Assembly: GCA_031409855.1 (NCBI GenBank) | Contig: JANNYA010000066.1 | Location: 3,388-67,387 of the forward strand | Direction of reading: 5' to 3' | DNA length: 64,000 nt | From: JANNYA01 sp031409855 | Lineage (GTDB): Bacteria; Pseudomonadota; Gammaproteobacteria; Xanthomonadales; SZUA-5 | In this document: positions 16,168-24,900 of the stretch, piece by piece | How the letters are laid out: each line of letters opens with the position of its first letter | How positions within the stretch are numbered: position 1 is the stretch's first letter | Notes under the pieces: generated by a model | What the model was told of the DNA's origin: nothing | Database searches by the model: none | What the model saw: only the letters and a program-made list of their open reading frames with translations | Made by a program: the position numbers and the translations under genes

Positions 16168-16593
16168 GTGAATAAACGTGGCCCGACCTCGAAAAAGCCC
16201 TATTTGCTGCGAGCGATGTACGAATGGATTGTTGATAACGATCTGACGCCGCATTTATTGGTCGATGCGACTGCAAAAGGTGTTTTTGTACCGCCGAGCG
16301 CGGTCAAAGATGACCGCGTGCTGCTCAATATCGCACCACGTGCGGTGTTCGGGCTTAATTTGGGCAATGATTTGGTGTCACTAAAGGCATCTTTCGGCGG
16401 TGCGCAGCGTGAAGTAAGTTTCCCGCTTGCATCGGTACTCGCAATTTACTCGCGTGAAGATATTCAGCATGGCATTGTGTTTGGTGCAGAAGACGAAGTC
16501 GACGGCGATTTGCCGCCTGAAGATGACGTGCGAGTAGATGAACCCGCGAAACCAGAACGAAAAGGTCGCGCGAATCTGCGCGTGGTGAAGTGA
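16168..16593 (+). CDS. sspB: ClpXP adaptor SspB
   Basis: 141 residues from a GTG start at 16168; the N-terminus KKPYLLRAMYEWIVDNDLTPHLLV and the core VLLNIAPRAVFGLNLGND are highly typical of SspB. The acidic middle and short basic C-terminal tail (RANLRVVK) fit the ClpX-docking tail. SspB delivers ssrA-tagged peptides and RseA fragments to ClpXP. In most relatives sspA sits between petC and sspB; here only 13 bp separate them and no sspA frame exists. Its TGA overlaps the GTG of the next gene. The presence of DegS and SspB close together fits envelope-stress proteolysis. Confidence 0.93.
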   Translation: MNKRGPTSKKPYLLRAMYEWIVDNDLTPHLLVDATAKGVFVPPSAVKDDRVLLNIAPRAVFGLNLGNDLVSLKASFGGAQREVSFPLASVLAIYSREDIQHGIVFGAEDEVDGDLPPEDDVRVDEPAKPERKGRANLRVVK

Positions 16594-18419
16594 CCAATCG
16601 TGCTGCACTCGCAGCACACGAAGTTTCAAAAAAGACTGCTTCGGCGGCACAGAAATTTCTAGCCGCCCGTTGGCTCTGGCTGCTTGCGGTACTTGTGCTG
16701 TTTAGTGGCTTCCTGCAACGCGGCCCCTGGCCCGCCGACGAACCCAGATTTGCACAAGTCGCGCAACAAATGGTTGCCTCGGGTGACTATTGGTTTCCGC
16801 ACCGGGGTATTGAGATTTACCCTGATAAACCGCCGGTATTGATGTGGCTGCAAGCGGGCTTCTATCACTTGACCGGCAGTTGGAACGCGGCTTTTCTATT
16901 GCCCTCCTTGTTGGCGGGCATGGGCACGCTGCTACTGGTATTCGATCTGAGCCTGCGGCTATTCGGCGCACGCGCGGCGCGCATAAGCACCCTGGCATTG
17001 CTGTTGAGCGTGCATTTTAGCTATCAATTCAAGAAAGCCCAGATTGATCCGCTGCTGGTGTTTTTCGTAACTCTTAGCGTTTACGCACTGCTGCGCTACT
17101 TGTTGTTAGGGGCGAGACAGCGTTGGCTGTTCATTGGCGCATTTTTTGCTGGTGTAGGCGTGATCACCAAGGGCGTCGGTGTGATCGCGCTTTTGATTTT
17201 TTTGCCCTACTTACTAGCAAAACAGCTGCAGGCAAAGGGCATCGTACAACACGCTGAAAAAACGCCTCCATGGCGTGCGGTTTTGCTGGTTGTGGGTGGT
17301 TTTTTGCTGCCAATTGCCCTTTGGCTCGGGCCCTTGATTTGGCAAGTTTATGTTGCTCCGACGCCTGAGCGATTGGCGTATTTGCAAAATATCCTGTTCA
17401 AGCAAACCGCACAGCGCTTTGCTGCCGCTTGGCACCACCAACAGGGGCCGCTCTATTTTCCCGAGGTGATGCTCACTACCTGGATGCCTGTTATTTTTGT
17501 ATTGCCTTGGGCGCTGCGCAGCTGGTGGCGGCGACTTCGCGGCGTACACGCTGGCGCTCTTGGGCTAATCCAACAGCCTTTTCTTAGAAAGCCTGACGCA
17601 CGCTACGTGCTGCTACTGGGCTGGGTGCTGTGTGTGTTGCTGTTTTTTAGCCTTTCCAAAGGCAAACGCGATATGTATATCTTGCCCGCCTTGCCCATGC
17701 TGGCGGTAATTAGCGGGCCTGCATTGATTTTAGCCTTGCGCAAAACGGGTTTCCAGATGCTTTGCTATAGCTTTGCCGCCCTGCTTGCTAGCGCACTTTT
17801 AGGCGGTGGCTTGGCGGCGTTACTTGCTGAGCCCAAATTTGAGCGTAATTTTGAAGCCAACTATGAGTTGATGGGCGCGAACGACGCGATTTGGCTGTTA
17901 TTTGCCAGCGTCGGCGCGCTTGCGCTATTGGCTTGCACATTGGCCATGTTTTGGCGACGCATTCGCGGTGGCTTCGCCGCTTACTGCGCCGTGCTAACCC
18001 TGATTTGGACACTAATTTTTGGTTTTGTTGGCTATCCGCTCTTTGACGCCACCGCCAGTGCGCGCGCGGTCATGCAACGTGCGCGCACTGCAGTCGGGCC
18101 GCAAGTTCGCATTGGCCTAGTCGCCTGGAAAGAGCAAAACTATCTGCAATTAGCCGGGCCAAAAACCGATTTTGGCTTTTTAGCGCCGCACAGCGTGCAA
18201 CGCGTTGCAGCATTTGATTGGCTACGCGAACAACCCGAAGAACGCGCTCTGTTTATTTTGGATGACGCCTTGGGCCAGTGTGTAGCTCGCAGCCGCAGCG
18301 TCAATTTAGGTCAAGCAAATCGACGCGTTTGGTGGTTAGTGCGCGTGGGCGCGCTGAAAGCCGACTGTGACGCCAGTGCCCAAATCGCTCCAAACGTGGA
18401 TTCAGAATTGCTCGAATAG
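16590..18419 (+). CDS. GT83/ArnT-like membrane glycosyltransferase
   Basis: 609 residues with 11-12 hydrophobic segments. The first periplasmic loop contains the signature PWPADEPRFAQVAQQM and the motif YPDKPPVLMW, which in the ArnT/PMT superfamily hold the catalytic Asp/Glu. Members transfer a sugar from a polyprenyl phosphate to lipid A, protein or other acceptors. The start is a GTG overlapping the sspB stop by four bases, so it may be cotranscribed with petABC-sspB. The true acceptor cannot be read from the sequence; I avoid the name arnT because no other arn gene is near. Confidence 0.85.
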   Translation: MTNRAALAAHEVSKKTASAAQKFLAARWLWLLAVLVLFSGFLQRGPWPADEPRFAQVAQQMVASGDYWFPHRGIEIYPDKPPVLMWLQAGFYHLTGSWNAAFLLPSLLAGMGTLLLVFDLSLRLFGARAARISTLALLLSVHFSYQFKKAQIDPLLVFFVTLSVYALLRYLLLGARQRWLFIGAFFAGVGVITKGVGVIALLIFLPYLLAKQLQAKGIVQHAEKTPPWRAVLLVVGGFLLPIALWLGPLIWQVYVAPTPERLAYLQNILFKQTAQRFAAAWHHQQGPLYFPEVMLTTWMPVIFVLPWALRSWWRRLRGVHAGALGLIQQPFLRKPDARYVLLLGWVLCVLLFFSLSKGKRDMYILPALPMLAVISGPALILALRKTGFQMLCYSFAALLASALLGGGLAALLAEPKFERNFEANYELMGANDAIWLLFASVGALALLACTLAMFWRRIRGGFAAYCAVLTLIWTLIFGFVGYPLFDATASARAVMQRARTAVGPQVRIGLVAWKEQNYLQLAGPKTDFGFLAPHSVQRVAAFDWLREQPEERALFILDDALGQCVARSRSVNLGQANRRVWWLVRVGALKADCDASAQIAPNVDSELLE

Positions 18420-18541
18420 CGTATCGTGCCAACGTGGCACCCGTTAAAACGACTGAAAAGCCTGCGTTCAGCGAAAAACTGGAATGGAGCGAGGCGAAAA
18501 CGCTACACTCCGCGCCCTTATCTACAAATCGGGGCCGTTCC

Positions 18542-18832
18542 ATGGCACGCATTACCGTCGAAGACTGCTTATTTGTTATTCCTAATCGCTTTGATTTGGT
18601 GTTGATGGCCAGCAAGCGCTCGCGTCAGCTCGCTAAAGGCGCTGACCCTTTGGTGTCGGCATCCGACGATAAGCCGACTGTTTTAGCTTTGCGCGAAATT
18701 GCCGCAAATAAAGTAACGGATGAATTATTGGCGACGGTAGAGAAGTTCGAGCGCGAACGCGCCGAGCGCGAGGCAATGGAATGGGCCGCAACGCAAGTCG
18801 TTGATGATGATCTGGGCAAAGACGTCGACTGA
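18542..18832 (+). CDS. rpoZ: RNA polymerase omega subunit
   Basis: 96 residues starting MARITVEDCL, followed by NRFDLVLMASKRSRQLAKGA and ALREIAANKV, the standard omega sequence that clamps the beta' C-terminus. An in-frame extension upstream to 18434 lacks similarity and was rejected. The start has only a weak ribosome site (GGGGCC, about six bases before ATG). Its usual partners gmk and spoT are not adjacent here; it stands alone between the glycosyltransferase and tatA. Confidence 0.95.
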   Translation: MARITVEDCLFVIPNRFDLVLMASKRSRQLAKGADPLVSASDDKPTVLALREIAANKVTDELLATVEKFERERAEREAMEWAATQVVDDDLGKDVD

Positions 18833-18852
18833 TTAGACCTATACAGCATTCG

Positions 18853-18887
18853 GCAATGACCCGGCAGCTGCTGCTGGCAGTCATTGC
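18853..18887. terminator. Inverted repeat after rpoZ, possible terminator
   Basis: GCAATGAC (18853-18860) pairs with GTCATTGC (18880-18887) around a GC-rich interior that can fold further. There is no clear T-run after it, so it could be a Rho-linked or attenuating hairpin rather than an intrinsic terminator. Confidence 0.4.
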
Positions 18888-19074
18888 GATGCTGACATAA
18901 GGCTCATCAAAGGCCCGTTGGTTTATTGTCAACGCACACACATTGTTTGCGTTATGGTTTAACTTGGGGCTAATGAGTCATGCGCTCACTTACCTCGTGC
19001 GCTCACTAATTTTAAGTGTCGCCTGATCGGCAAGACTAGTTCACCTCTTAGTTTTCTAAAACGGAGCAATTACC

Positions 19075-19293
19075 ATGATGGGTTTGAGCATTTGGCATTT
19101 AATAATTTTACTCGTTGTCGTTGTCTTAGTTTTTGGCACCAAAAAGCTGAGCAATGCGGGTAAAGATTTAGGCGCTGCGGTGAAAGGCTTCAAAGACGGT
19201 ATGTCGGGGGATCAACCTCAGGCAAAGCTGGAAGCCGATCCACCGCCTGCGCAAACCAGTGCAAACAGCGTGAAAGACGAGCATAAAGCGTAG
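19075..19293 (+). CDS. tatA: Sec-independent translocase subunit TatA
   Basis: 72 residues: an N-terminal membrane helix (SIWHLIILLVVVVLVFG) with the FGTKKLSN hinge and an amphipathic helix (AGKDLGAAVKGFKDGM), followed by a polar tail. GGAGC precedes the start; two ATGs are adjacent and either may be used. TatA polymerises to form the conduit for folded, twin-arginine proteins such as the Rieske protein encoded by petA in this window. It is followed by tatB after six bases. Confidence 0.95.
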   Translation: MMGLSIWHLIILLVVVVLVFGTKKLSNAGKDLGAAVKGFKDGMSGDQPQAKLEADPPPAQTSANSVKDEHKA

Positions 19294-19299
19294 TTAAGT

Positions 19300-19728
19300 A
19301 TGTTCGAGGTCGGCTTTAGCGAAATTGCGGTCATCGCAGTCATAGCGTTGATTGTGTTGGGGCCAGAGCGCCTGCCAAAAGCAGCACGCATGGTCGGCAC
19401 ATTTATGCGCAAAGCCAGGCGCAGCTTTGAAAGCCTGAAGTATGAAGTTGAGCGCGAATTAGAAGCGGATGAGTTAAAAAAGCAGTTTGCGCAGATTGCC
19501 GCTGCGCCTGCGGCCTTTGCCAACGAGCTGCAGCAGCCATTCGAAGAAGCCAAGGCTGCCCTTGAGCACAATGTCGATGCCTTGATGCAGTCAGCCAAGG
19601 AAGCTTGGCCGGATGCACCTACATCGAAAGTTGATCTGGCAAAGCCTTCGCGGGTTGCTGCTGTTGATACAGCGCCTAAGATGAACGAAATAGCGGTTCA
19701 AACCAACGAGTCACGTTCCGGCCCATGA
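19300..19728 (+). CDS. tatB: Sec-independent translocase subunit TatB
   Basis: 142 residues. The first helix starts MFEVGFSEIAVIAVIALIVLGPERLP, which includes the conserved Glu and the GPERLP hinge that separates TatB from TatA. A longer amphipathic region and a variable tail follow. TatB helps TatC receive the signal peptide. Its last codons overlap the tatC start (ATGA, 19725-19728). Confidence 0.95.
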   Translation: MFEVGFSEIAVIAVIALIVLGPERLPKAARMVGTFMRKARRSFESLKYEVERELEADELKKQFAQIAAAPAAFANELQQPFEEAKAALEHNVDALMQSAKEAWPDAPTSKVDLAKPSRVAAVDTAPKMNEIAVQTNESRSGP

Positions 19729-20477
19729 GCACCGACACCGAGCAGCCGCTGATCGCGCATTTGCTAGAGTTGCGCACGCGCCTACTGCGCGCCATTGTTG
19801 GCGTATTTATTTGCCTCGTTTTACTGCTACCGATTGCGAATAAACTGTATGGCTGGCTGGCGATACCGGTGCTAAAAATGTTGCCTGCAGGCGGTCAAAT
19901 GATTGCCACGGATCCAATTTCGCCGTTTCTAACACCGCTTAAGCTGGCATTGATGTCAGCGTTAGTGATGGCAGCACCCTGGGTGCTTTACCAGCTGTGG
20001 GCTTTTGTCGCGCCTGGGCTGTATCACAAAGAAAAGCGCTTAGCGGTGCCGCTTTTGGTCTCAGCAACCGCGTTGTTTTATATCGGCTGTGCGTTTGCGT
20101 ACTTTTTAGTGTTGCCGGCGGTTTTTAAATTCACCACCGCCGTCGCACCCGAAGGCGTCGCGGTAATGACGGATATTGGTAAGTATCTAGATTTCGTGAT
20201 CGTGACCTTTATTGCCTTTGGCGTCGCCTTCGAGGTGCCGGTCGCGGTGGTGATTCTGGTTGCGCTGGGTTGGGTAACCATCCCGCAACTTCGTGAAGCG
20301 CGCAGCTATGTCATCGTTGGCGCGTTTGTAATTGCAGCGGTGATGACACCTCCCGATGCGGTTTCGATGTTGATGATGGCGATACCCATGTGCCTGCTTT
20401 ATGAAATCGGCATTATTGCAGCGTCCTGGATACGCACCGGCAAAGCCGATGCTACTGACGCGAAATTACCCAGTTAG
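19725..20477 (+). CDS. tatC: Sec-independent translocase subunit TatC
   Basis: 250 residues with six membrane helices. The N-terminal LIAHLLELRTRLLRAI and the periplasmic-loop LWAFVAPGLYHKEKR are the standard TatC signatures for twin-arginine recognition; FEVPVAVVILVALGWV and AAVMTPPDAVS follow. It forms the receptor complex with TatB. It ends the tatABC unit, and the next gene is convergent. Confidence 0.97.
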   Translation: MSTDTEQPLIAHLLELRTRLLRAIVGVFICLVLLLPIANKLYGWLAIPVLKMLPAGGQMIATDPISPFLTPLKLALMSALVMAAPWVLYQLWAFVAPGLYHKEKRLAVPLLVSATALFYIGCAFAYFLVLPAVFKFTTAVAPEGVAVMTDIGKYLDFVIVTFIAFGVAFEVPVAVVILVALGWVTIPQLREARSYVIVGAFVIAAVMTPPDAVSMLMMAIPMCLLYEIGIIAASWIRTGKADATDAKLPS

Positions 20478-20507
20478 CAACGCTGATCGGTTTAACGCAG
20501 AGTTTGC

Positions 20508-21083
20508 TTAAAGCTGCTTTCGCTTTGGCGCTGTGCGGCCAAAAACGACGACATCCTCGGCGCGGCCATCCTTTACGACATGTGCGCGCAGCTTGCCTTC
20601 ACGGCGAAAGCCAGCACCGCGCAGCACCGCATGGCTTGCAGTATTTTCGGGAAAGCAAAGCCCGTAGATGCGGTTGATGTGGCGCGCGGTAAAAACGTGC
20701 TCACACAAACCCTCGACCGCAGCGCGCATGAGCCCTCGGCCACGATAAGGCTCACCCAGCCAATAGCCAATTTCAGCGCGCGCATGCTCAGGCTCAAAGC
20801 TCAGGCCGATCGAACCCACCAGATGCCCGCGCAGGCTCAGCGCGTAGATAAGCTCGATGCCGTCTACAAAACGTGCGTCCAGTCCGGCAATCCACTCCGC
20901 CGCAGCCTCAACGCTGTAGGGCAAGGGAATGCCCAGCGTGTAGCGCACCACTGAGGTCACGCCGGCCAAACCAGCCAAACGTGGGGCATCAGTTGCGGCA
21001 AAGGCGCGCAAGCAAAAGCCCGGGACCTCGCGAATACGAATCGTTTGCACGGCTTGGAACGACGCATTGGTTATCGAGGTCAT
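20508..21083 (-). CDS. GNAT-family N-acetyltransferase, RimJ/RimL-like
   Basis: About 191 residues from the ATG at 21083; a TTG 39 bases upstream would add 13 residues. The core shows the GNAT pattern: LRAFAATDAPRLAGL at the start, GSIGLSF strand, IGYWLGEPYRGRGLMRAAV with the acetyl-CoA pyrophosphate loop, then RIYGLCFPENTASHAVLRGAGF. This arrangement is that of the RimJ/RimL subgroup, which acetylates protein N-termini, antibiotics or metabolites. The substrate cannot be inferred. It is convergent with tatC. Confidence 0.88.
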   Translation of the reverse strand: MTSITNASFQAVQTIRIREVPGFCLRAFAATDAPRLAGLAGVTSVVRYTLGIPLPYSVEAAAEWIAGLDARFVDGIELIYALSLRGHLVGSIGLSFEPEHARAEIGYWLGEPYRGRGLMRAAVEGLCEHVFTARHINRIYGLCFPENTASHAVLRGAGFRREGKLRAHVVKDGRAEDVVVFGRTAPKRKQL

Positions 21084-21190
21084 GCTGGATTGTTGCCGCA
21101 AAATGAAACTGAATGACAGCAATGATTAAACGCCAAATTGCGCTGCCTTAACTGGAATTTACCACGGCAAACACTATCTTTGACCCAGTT

Positions 21191-21223
21191 GTTAAATTCG
21201 TTAAGTATGTTAATTTCATTAAA
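21191..21223. promoter_or_regulatory. Four TTAA half-sites at exact 9-bp steps before the response regulator
   Basis: TTAA occurs at 21192, 21201, 21210 and 21219, each preceded by G or A, giving four tandem 9-bp units directly upstream of the ribosome site of the two-component operon (start 21241). Regular short direct repeats are typical of OmpR-family operator DNA, so autoregulation is a reasonable inference. The 9-bp step differs from the 11-bp step found at the receptor promoters. Confidence 0.45.
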
Positions 21224-21240
21224 TCAAAAAGGAGCAACCC

Positions 21241-21930
21241 ATGTCTATGCGCGTCCTCGTCATTGAAGACAACCCTGATATCGCCGCCAATATTGGCGAT
21301 TACTTAGAAGATCGTGGCCACGTAGTCGATTTCGCCCGTGACGGTGGCAGCGGCTATACGATGGCGGCGGAAAATGAGTTCGACGTGATCGTGCTGGATC
21401 TGATGTTGCCGGTAATGGACGGCCTTGATGTGTGCAAAAAGCTGCGTACCGAAGCGCGCAAGCCGACCCCGGTTTTGATGCTGACCGCGCGCGATTCATT
21501 GCAGCAAAAACTTGCAGGGTTTGCGACTGGCACCGACGACTACATGGTGAAACCCTTTGCGCTGCAAGAGCTGGAAGCGCGGCTTTTGGTGCTGGTGCGG
21601 CGCTCCAAACCACCGGTGGCCAGAATTTTGGACGTTTCCGAGCTGAGTTTTAATTTAGACACACTGGTGGTCACTCGCCAGGAGCAGCAAATTACGCTGA
21701 ATCCAATCGCGCTCAAATTACTGCAGTGTTTAATGGAAGCATCGCCCTCAGTGGTCACCCGTCAAGAGCTTGAACGCCGCGTTTGGGGTGAGGAATTGCC
21801 AGATAGCGACAGTTTGCGGGTTCATATTCACAGCTTGCGCGCGGCAATCGACAAGCCGTTTAATAGCCAATACTTACAAACCCGGCACGGCATTGGCTAT
21901 CGACTCGTTGACCCCACAGCTTCCGCATAA
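21241..21930 (+). CDS. OmpR-family response regulator (PmrA/PhoP/QseB type)
   Basis: 229 residues: receiver domain (VLVIEDNPDIAANI, Asp in VIVLDLMLPVMDGLD, MLTARDS, VKPFALQEL) and a winged helix ending SDSLRVHIHSLRAAI and TRHGIGYRL. AAAAGGAGCAACCC is a good ribosome site before ATG. The kinase gene overlaps its 3' end. Target boxes with TTAA half-sites are found upstream of this gene and, with different spacing, before mepM and three TonB receptor genes. No cue is known. Confidence 0.94.
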   Translation: MSMRVLVIEDNPDIAANIGDYLEDRGHVVDFARDGGSGYTMAAENEFDVIVLDLMLPVMDGLDVCKKLRTEARKPTPVLMLTARDSLQQKLAGFATGTDDYMVKPFALQELEARLLVLVRRSKPPVARILDVSELSFNLDTLVVTRQEQQITLNPIALKLLQCLMEASPSVVTRQELERRVWGEELPDSDSLRVHIHSLRAAIDKPFNSQYLQTRHGIGYRLVDPTASA

Positions 21931-23224
21931 GCGCCACCGCAAGCGCCTACGCACTCGAATCATTTGGTCAGTCTTGGCGATTGGCACGCTGCTCAGCGTG
22001 CTGTTCGCCGTATTTGCACTTATTTTGCGGGAGAACCTCGAAGATCGCATGATTGATCGGCGCATCCAAACCGAGGTCGTCAGCTTTGCGGATCAATACA
22101 AGTTAGATCCAAGCACGGGTTTCGAGTATTCGGTCATTCGCGCGCGGGTGGTCAGCGACAATAAATACGACAACCTGCCGGAAGCCTGGAAAGGCTTAAA
22201 ACCCGGCGTGCATCGTGTGATCGAGGACAATGGCGAAAAAGCAACCGGCGGCGGCAGCCGCATCGCCTACAAGCTGGCGATTTTGTACCGTGAGCCACTG
22301 TGGTTTTTTATACGCTACGACATTACTGCCGAGGAGCGCACGCGGCGCGTCGTTACCTATTCCATTGTCTTCGCCGTCATTGCCTTTTCCGGCTTGGCCC
22401 TATTGCTCGGTTTTTACGCCTCAAGCCGGGTGATGTCACCGGTCGCTGACTTACTGCGCCGCCTGACTAGATTAAGTCGGAAAGGAAAAGTCGAAGCGCT
22501 GGCCCCGCACTTTGCTGATGATGAAGTCGGGCAGCTTGCACATGCGCTAGATGATTATGCGCAAAAGCTTACCGAACTGGTCGAGCGTGATCGCGAATTT
22601 AACTCGGACGTGAGCCATGAGCTGCGCACGCCACTTGCAATTATTCAAAGCACGACCGAATTAATGCTCAGCATGCCAAATTTGGCCGACAAAGTGCGCG
22701 AGCGACTGGCCAGGATCGACCGCGCATCAAAGCAATCAACGGAATTAATCACCGCGTTACTGCACCTTTCACGCGGTGAAAAGCAAGCGCCGAATGACGG
22801 TGAATACACTGAATTAAGCGCGATGATCGGCACGGTCGTTGATAATAATCGCTATCACTTGATCGGCCGCCCGGTACAAGTGGAGCTGGATGCGTCGCAG
22901 AAGCTCGATGTTGCCGCGCCCGAATCGGTGCTTTCCGTCGTGCTTGGAAATTTAGTCGGCAATGCTTTTAAATATACCCGTGAAGGCTCGGTGCGCATTA
23001 TTGTGCATGCGGATCGGGTGACGGTTGAAGACACCGGCCCCGGCATTCCAGAATCTGAGCGCGAGCAGGTGTTTGACCGACATTTTCGCGGCAGTACCGG
23101 CGGGGGCAGTGGTGCCGGGCTCGGCCTGTCGATTGTGCGTCGATTGTGCGCACTTTATGGCTGGAGCGTCGAACTTGAGCCGCGCGTGCCGCATGGAATT
23201 AAGGCGGTGTTGCGGCTGCTTTAG
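21908..23224 (+). CDS. Sensor histidine kinase, partner of the upstream regulator
   Basis: About 438 residues. Two membrane helices (IIWSVLAIGTLLSVLFAVFALIL and a second around VVTYSIVFAVIAFSGLALLLG) flank a short periplasmic sensor; then HAMP, HisKA with FNSDVSHELRTPLAIIQ, and HATPase with NLVGNAFKYT, DTGPGIP and GAGLGLSIV. No ATG precedes the first helix; a TTG at 21908, overlapping the regulator gene by 23 bases, is the most plausible start. An in-frame ATG at 21770 lies deep inside the regulator and is unlikely. Together with the regulator it forms a complete two-component system. Confidence 0.85.
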   Translation: MTPQLPHKRHRKRLRTRIIWSVLAIGTLLSVLFAVFALILRENLEDRMIDRRIQTEVVSFADQYKLDPSTGFEYSVIRARVVSDNKYDNLPEAWKGLKPGVHRVIEDNGEKATGGGSRIAYKLAILYREPLWFFIRYDITAEERTRRVVTYSIVFAVIAFSGLALLLGFYASSRVMSPVADLLRRLTRLSRKGKVEALAPHFADDEVGQLAHALDDYAQKLTELVERDREFNSDVSHELRTPLAIIQSTTELMLSMPNLADKVRERLARIDRASKQSTELITALLHLSRGEKQAPNDGEYTELSAMIGTVVDNNRYHLIGRPVQVELDASQKLDVAAPESVLSVVLGNLVGNAFKYTREGSVRIIVHADRVTVEDTGPGIPESEREQVFDRHFRGSTGGGSGAGLGLSIVRRLCALYGWSVELEPRVPHGIKAVLRLL

Positions 23225-23280
23225 CCTAAAATCTAGCTGATTTAGTCGGTGCGCTAGCAGCGCCGACGCCCGCATTTTTC

Positions 23281-23297
23281 CTTAACTAATTCTTAAT
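23281..23297. promoter_or_regulatory. PmrA/BasR-like box upstream of mepM
   Basis: CTTAAC-TAATT-CTTAAT: TTAA half-sites at 23282 and 23293, exactly 11 bp apart, each preceded by C. This matches the published PmrA/BasR pattern HTTAAB-N5-HTTAAB. It lies 82 bp before the mepM start and just after the kinase gene of the two-component system. Binding is inferred. Confidence 0.5.
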
Positions 23298-23363
23298 TTT
23301 TGACGAATCGTGCACGTGCCGCTATCTTAGGCCTCGTTTTCGCGTCGCGCATGAGGTTTCTGC

Positions 23364-24890
23364 ATGATCTATCAACCTAGTTCAGAGCACCATTCCAGGC
23401 CGCATCGGCGCCAAGCCGTGCGCCGCGCACACACCGATTTCAACCAAGAACGCCACTGGCAGGAGCGCCCGACCCACGCGCCAGTGCTTAAGCGCTTGAG
23501 CCGAGCGATCAGCCACGGTTTTGATCGCGCAGTTTCTGGTGCCCAGTCTTTTGCTAGACATATGGTGCTAATTCCGCGCTCACTGGTGCTGGGTAGCTTC
23601 GCCGTCGCTGCTGCCGCAGTCGTTTTGCCGCTCTCAGCGAGTATTTTAGTTAATCCAGAAGTTCGTACCGTTAAGCTCAGCTTGGCGTTACCACCCATTT
23701 CGGAAACGTTGTCACGCGAAGCCGCCACTTCGGTGCCGAATTTAGCCTCAGATTTATATGTCGCTGGCGTCAATGACGATCAGTGGCGGGTGGAAACCGT
23801 GCGGCGCAATGAAACCGTTGGCGATATGTTTGGCCGCCTAAACCTTGGCCAAGGCGATGTGCACCGGATCGTTAATTTCAGCGAGCAAACACAGGAATTG
23901 GCACGTGTATTCCCGGGTGAGCAAATCGCGTTTCGTATGGGCGAGGGCATACTTACCGGCCTGCAATTTGATGGCGACGAGGCACATCGCGTGCTGTTGA
24001 CGCTTGACGGCGATAAAATCACGCAACGTTTGATTGAACGCCAAATGGAGCGCCGCGTGAGTTACGCCAGCGCCACCATCGAGCACTCGCTGTTTGGTTC
24101 GGCAATGAACGCGGATATGAGCGACGCTTTGATCGTGCGTCTGGCGGGTATTTTTAACTACGACATTGATTTCGCGCAAGATTTACAGCCCGGCGATAGC
24201 TTCGCGCTGGTCTATGAGCAAATTTACCGCGATGGTGAAAAACTACGTGACGGTGAAATTATCGCCGCAACTTTCACCAATCAGGGCAAGCGCTACGAGG
24301 TTTATCGCTTTGTCGACGACGCGGGCCGCCCGGATTATTTAAGTGCCGATGGCCGTAGCCGTAAAAAGGCATTTATTCGGACTCCGGTTGAGTTCACGCG
24401 CATTACCTCAAAATTTTCGCCGAATCGCAAACACCCGATTTTGGGACGCATGATGCGCCATATGGGTGTCGACTACGCCGCACCCACCGGCACGCCGATT
24501 ATGGCGACCGGCAATGCGGTAGTGAAATTCATCGGAGTGCAAAACGGTTACGGTAATGTCGTGATTTTGCAGCACAAAGGCGGCATCGAAACTTTGTATG
24601 GACACCAATCCCGCTTCGCCAAAGGCTTAAGCCGTGGTGATCGCGTTACGCAAAACGAAGTGATTGGTTACGTCGGTATGACCGGCCTGGCCACTGGCCC
24701 ACACTTGCACTACGAATTCCGCATCAGCGGCGCACACAAAGATCCGCTCAGTGTCGATTTACCGGTGTCCGACCCGCTTAGCGGCAGTGAAATGGCGCGC
24801 TTTAAGTCCAGCACCGCGCCGCTATTGGCGCAATTGAGTCAGTTGCAGCAAGCGCTGGCGCTGAATCGCGACGCGTCCGCTACACGCTAA
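23364..24890 (+). CDS. mepM: M23 peptidoglycan endopeptidase, MepM-like
   Basis: 508 residues. A long cytoplasmic N-terminus is followed by one membrane anchor (LVLGSFAVAAAAVVLPLSAS, about residues 74-93), a LysM/OapA-like region (WRVETVRRNETVGDMF) and the M23 LytM domain with the zinc ligands HMGVDYAAPTGTP and GPHLHYEF. It cuts D-Ala-mDAP cross-links to allow cell-wall growth. Its neighbour anmK recycles the anhydromuropeptides released, the usual pairing in gammaproteobacteria, but tyrS, often the third partner, is not here. The anmK start follows after 10 bp. Confidence 0.9.
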   Translation: MIYQPSSEHHSRPHRRQAVRRAHTDFNQERHWQERPTHAPVLKRLSRAISHGFDRAVSGAQSFARHMVLIPRSLVLGSFAVAAAAVVLPLSASILVNPEVRTVKLSLALPPISETLSREAATSVPNLASDLYVAGVNDDQWRVETVRRNETVGDMFGRLNLGQGDVHRIVNFSEQTQELARVFPGEQIAFRMGEGILTGLQFDGDEAHRVLLTLDGDKITQRLIERQMERRVSYASATIEHSLFGSAMNADMSDALIVRLAGIFNYDIDFAQDLQPGDSFALVYEQIYRDGEKLRDGEIIAATFTNQGKRYEVYRFVDDAGRPDYLSADGRSRKKAFIRTPVEFTRITSKFSPNRKHPILGRMMRHMGVDYAAPTGTPIMATGNAVVKFIGVQNGYGNVVILQHKGGIETLYGHQSRFAKGLSRGDRVTQNEVIGYVGMTGLATGPHLHYEFRISGAHKDPLSVDLPVSDPLSGSEMARFKSSTAPLLAQLSQLQQALALNRDASATR

Positions 24891-24900
24891 TTTGGGGCGA

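Noticed and set aside
18434..18541. Longer start for rpoZ
   Set aside because: Omega proteins begin at MARITVEDC; the added residues have no likeness to the family.
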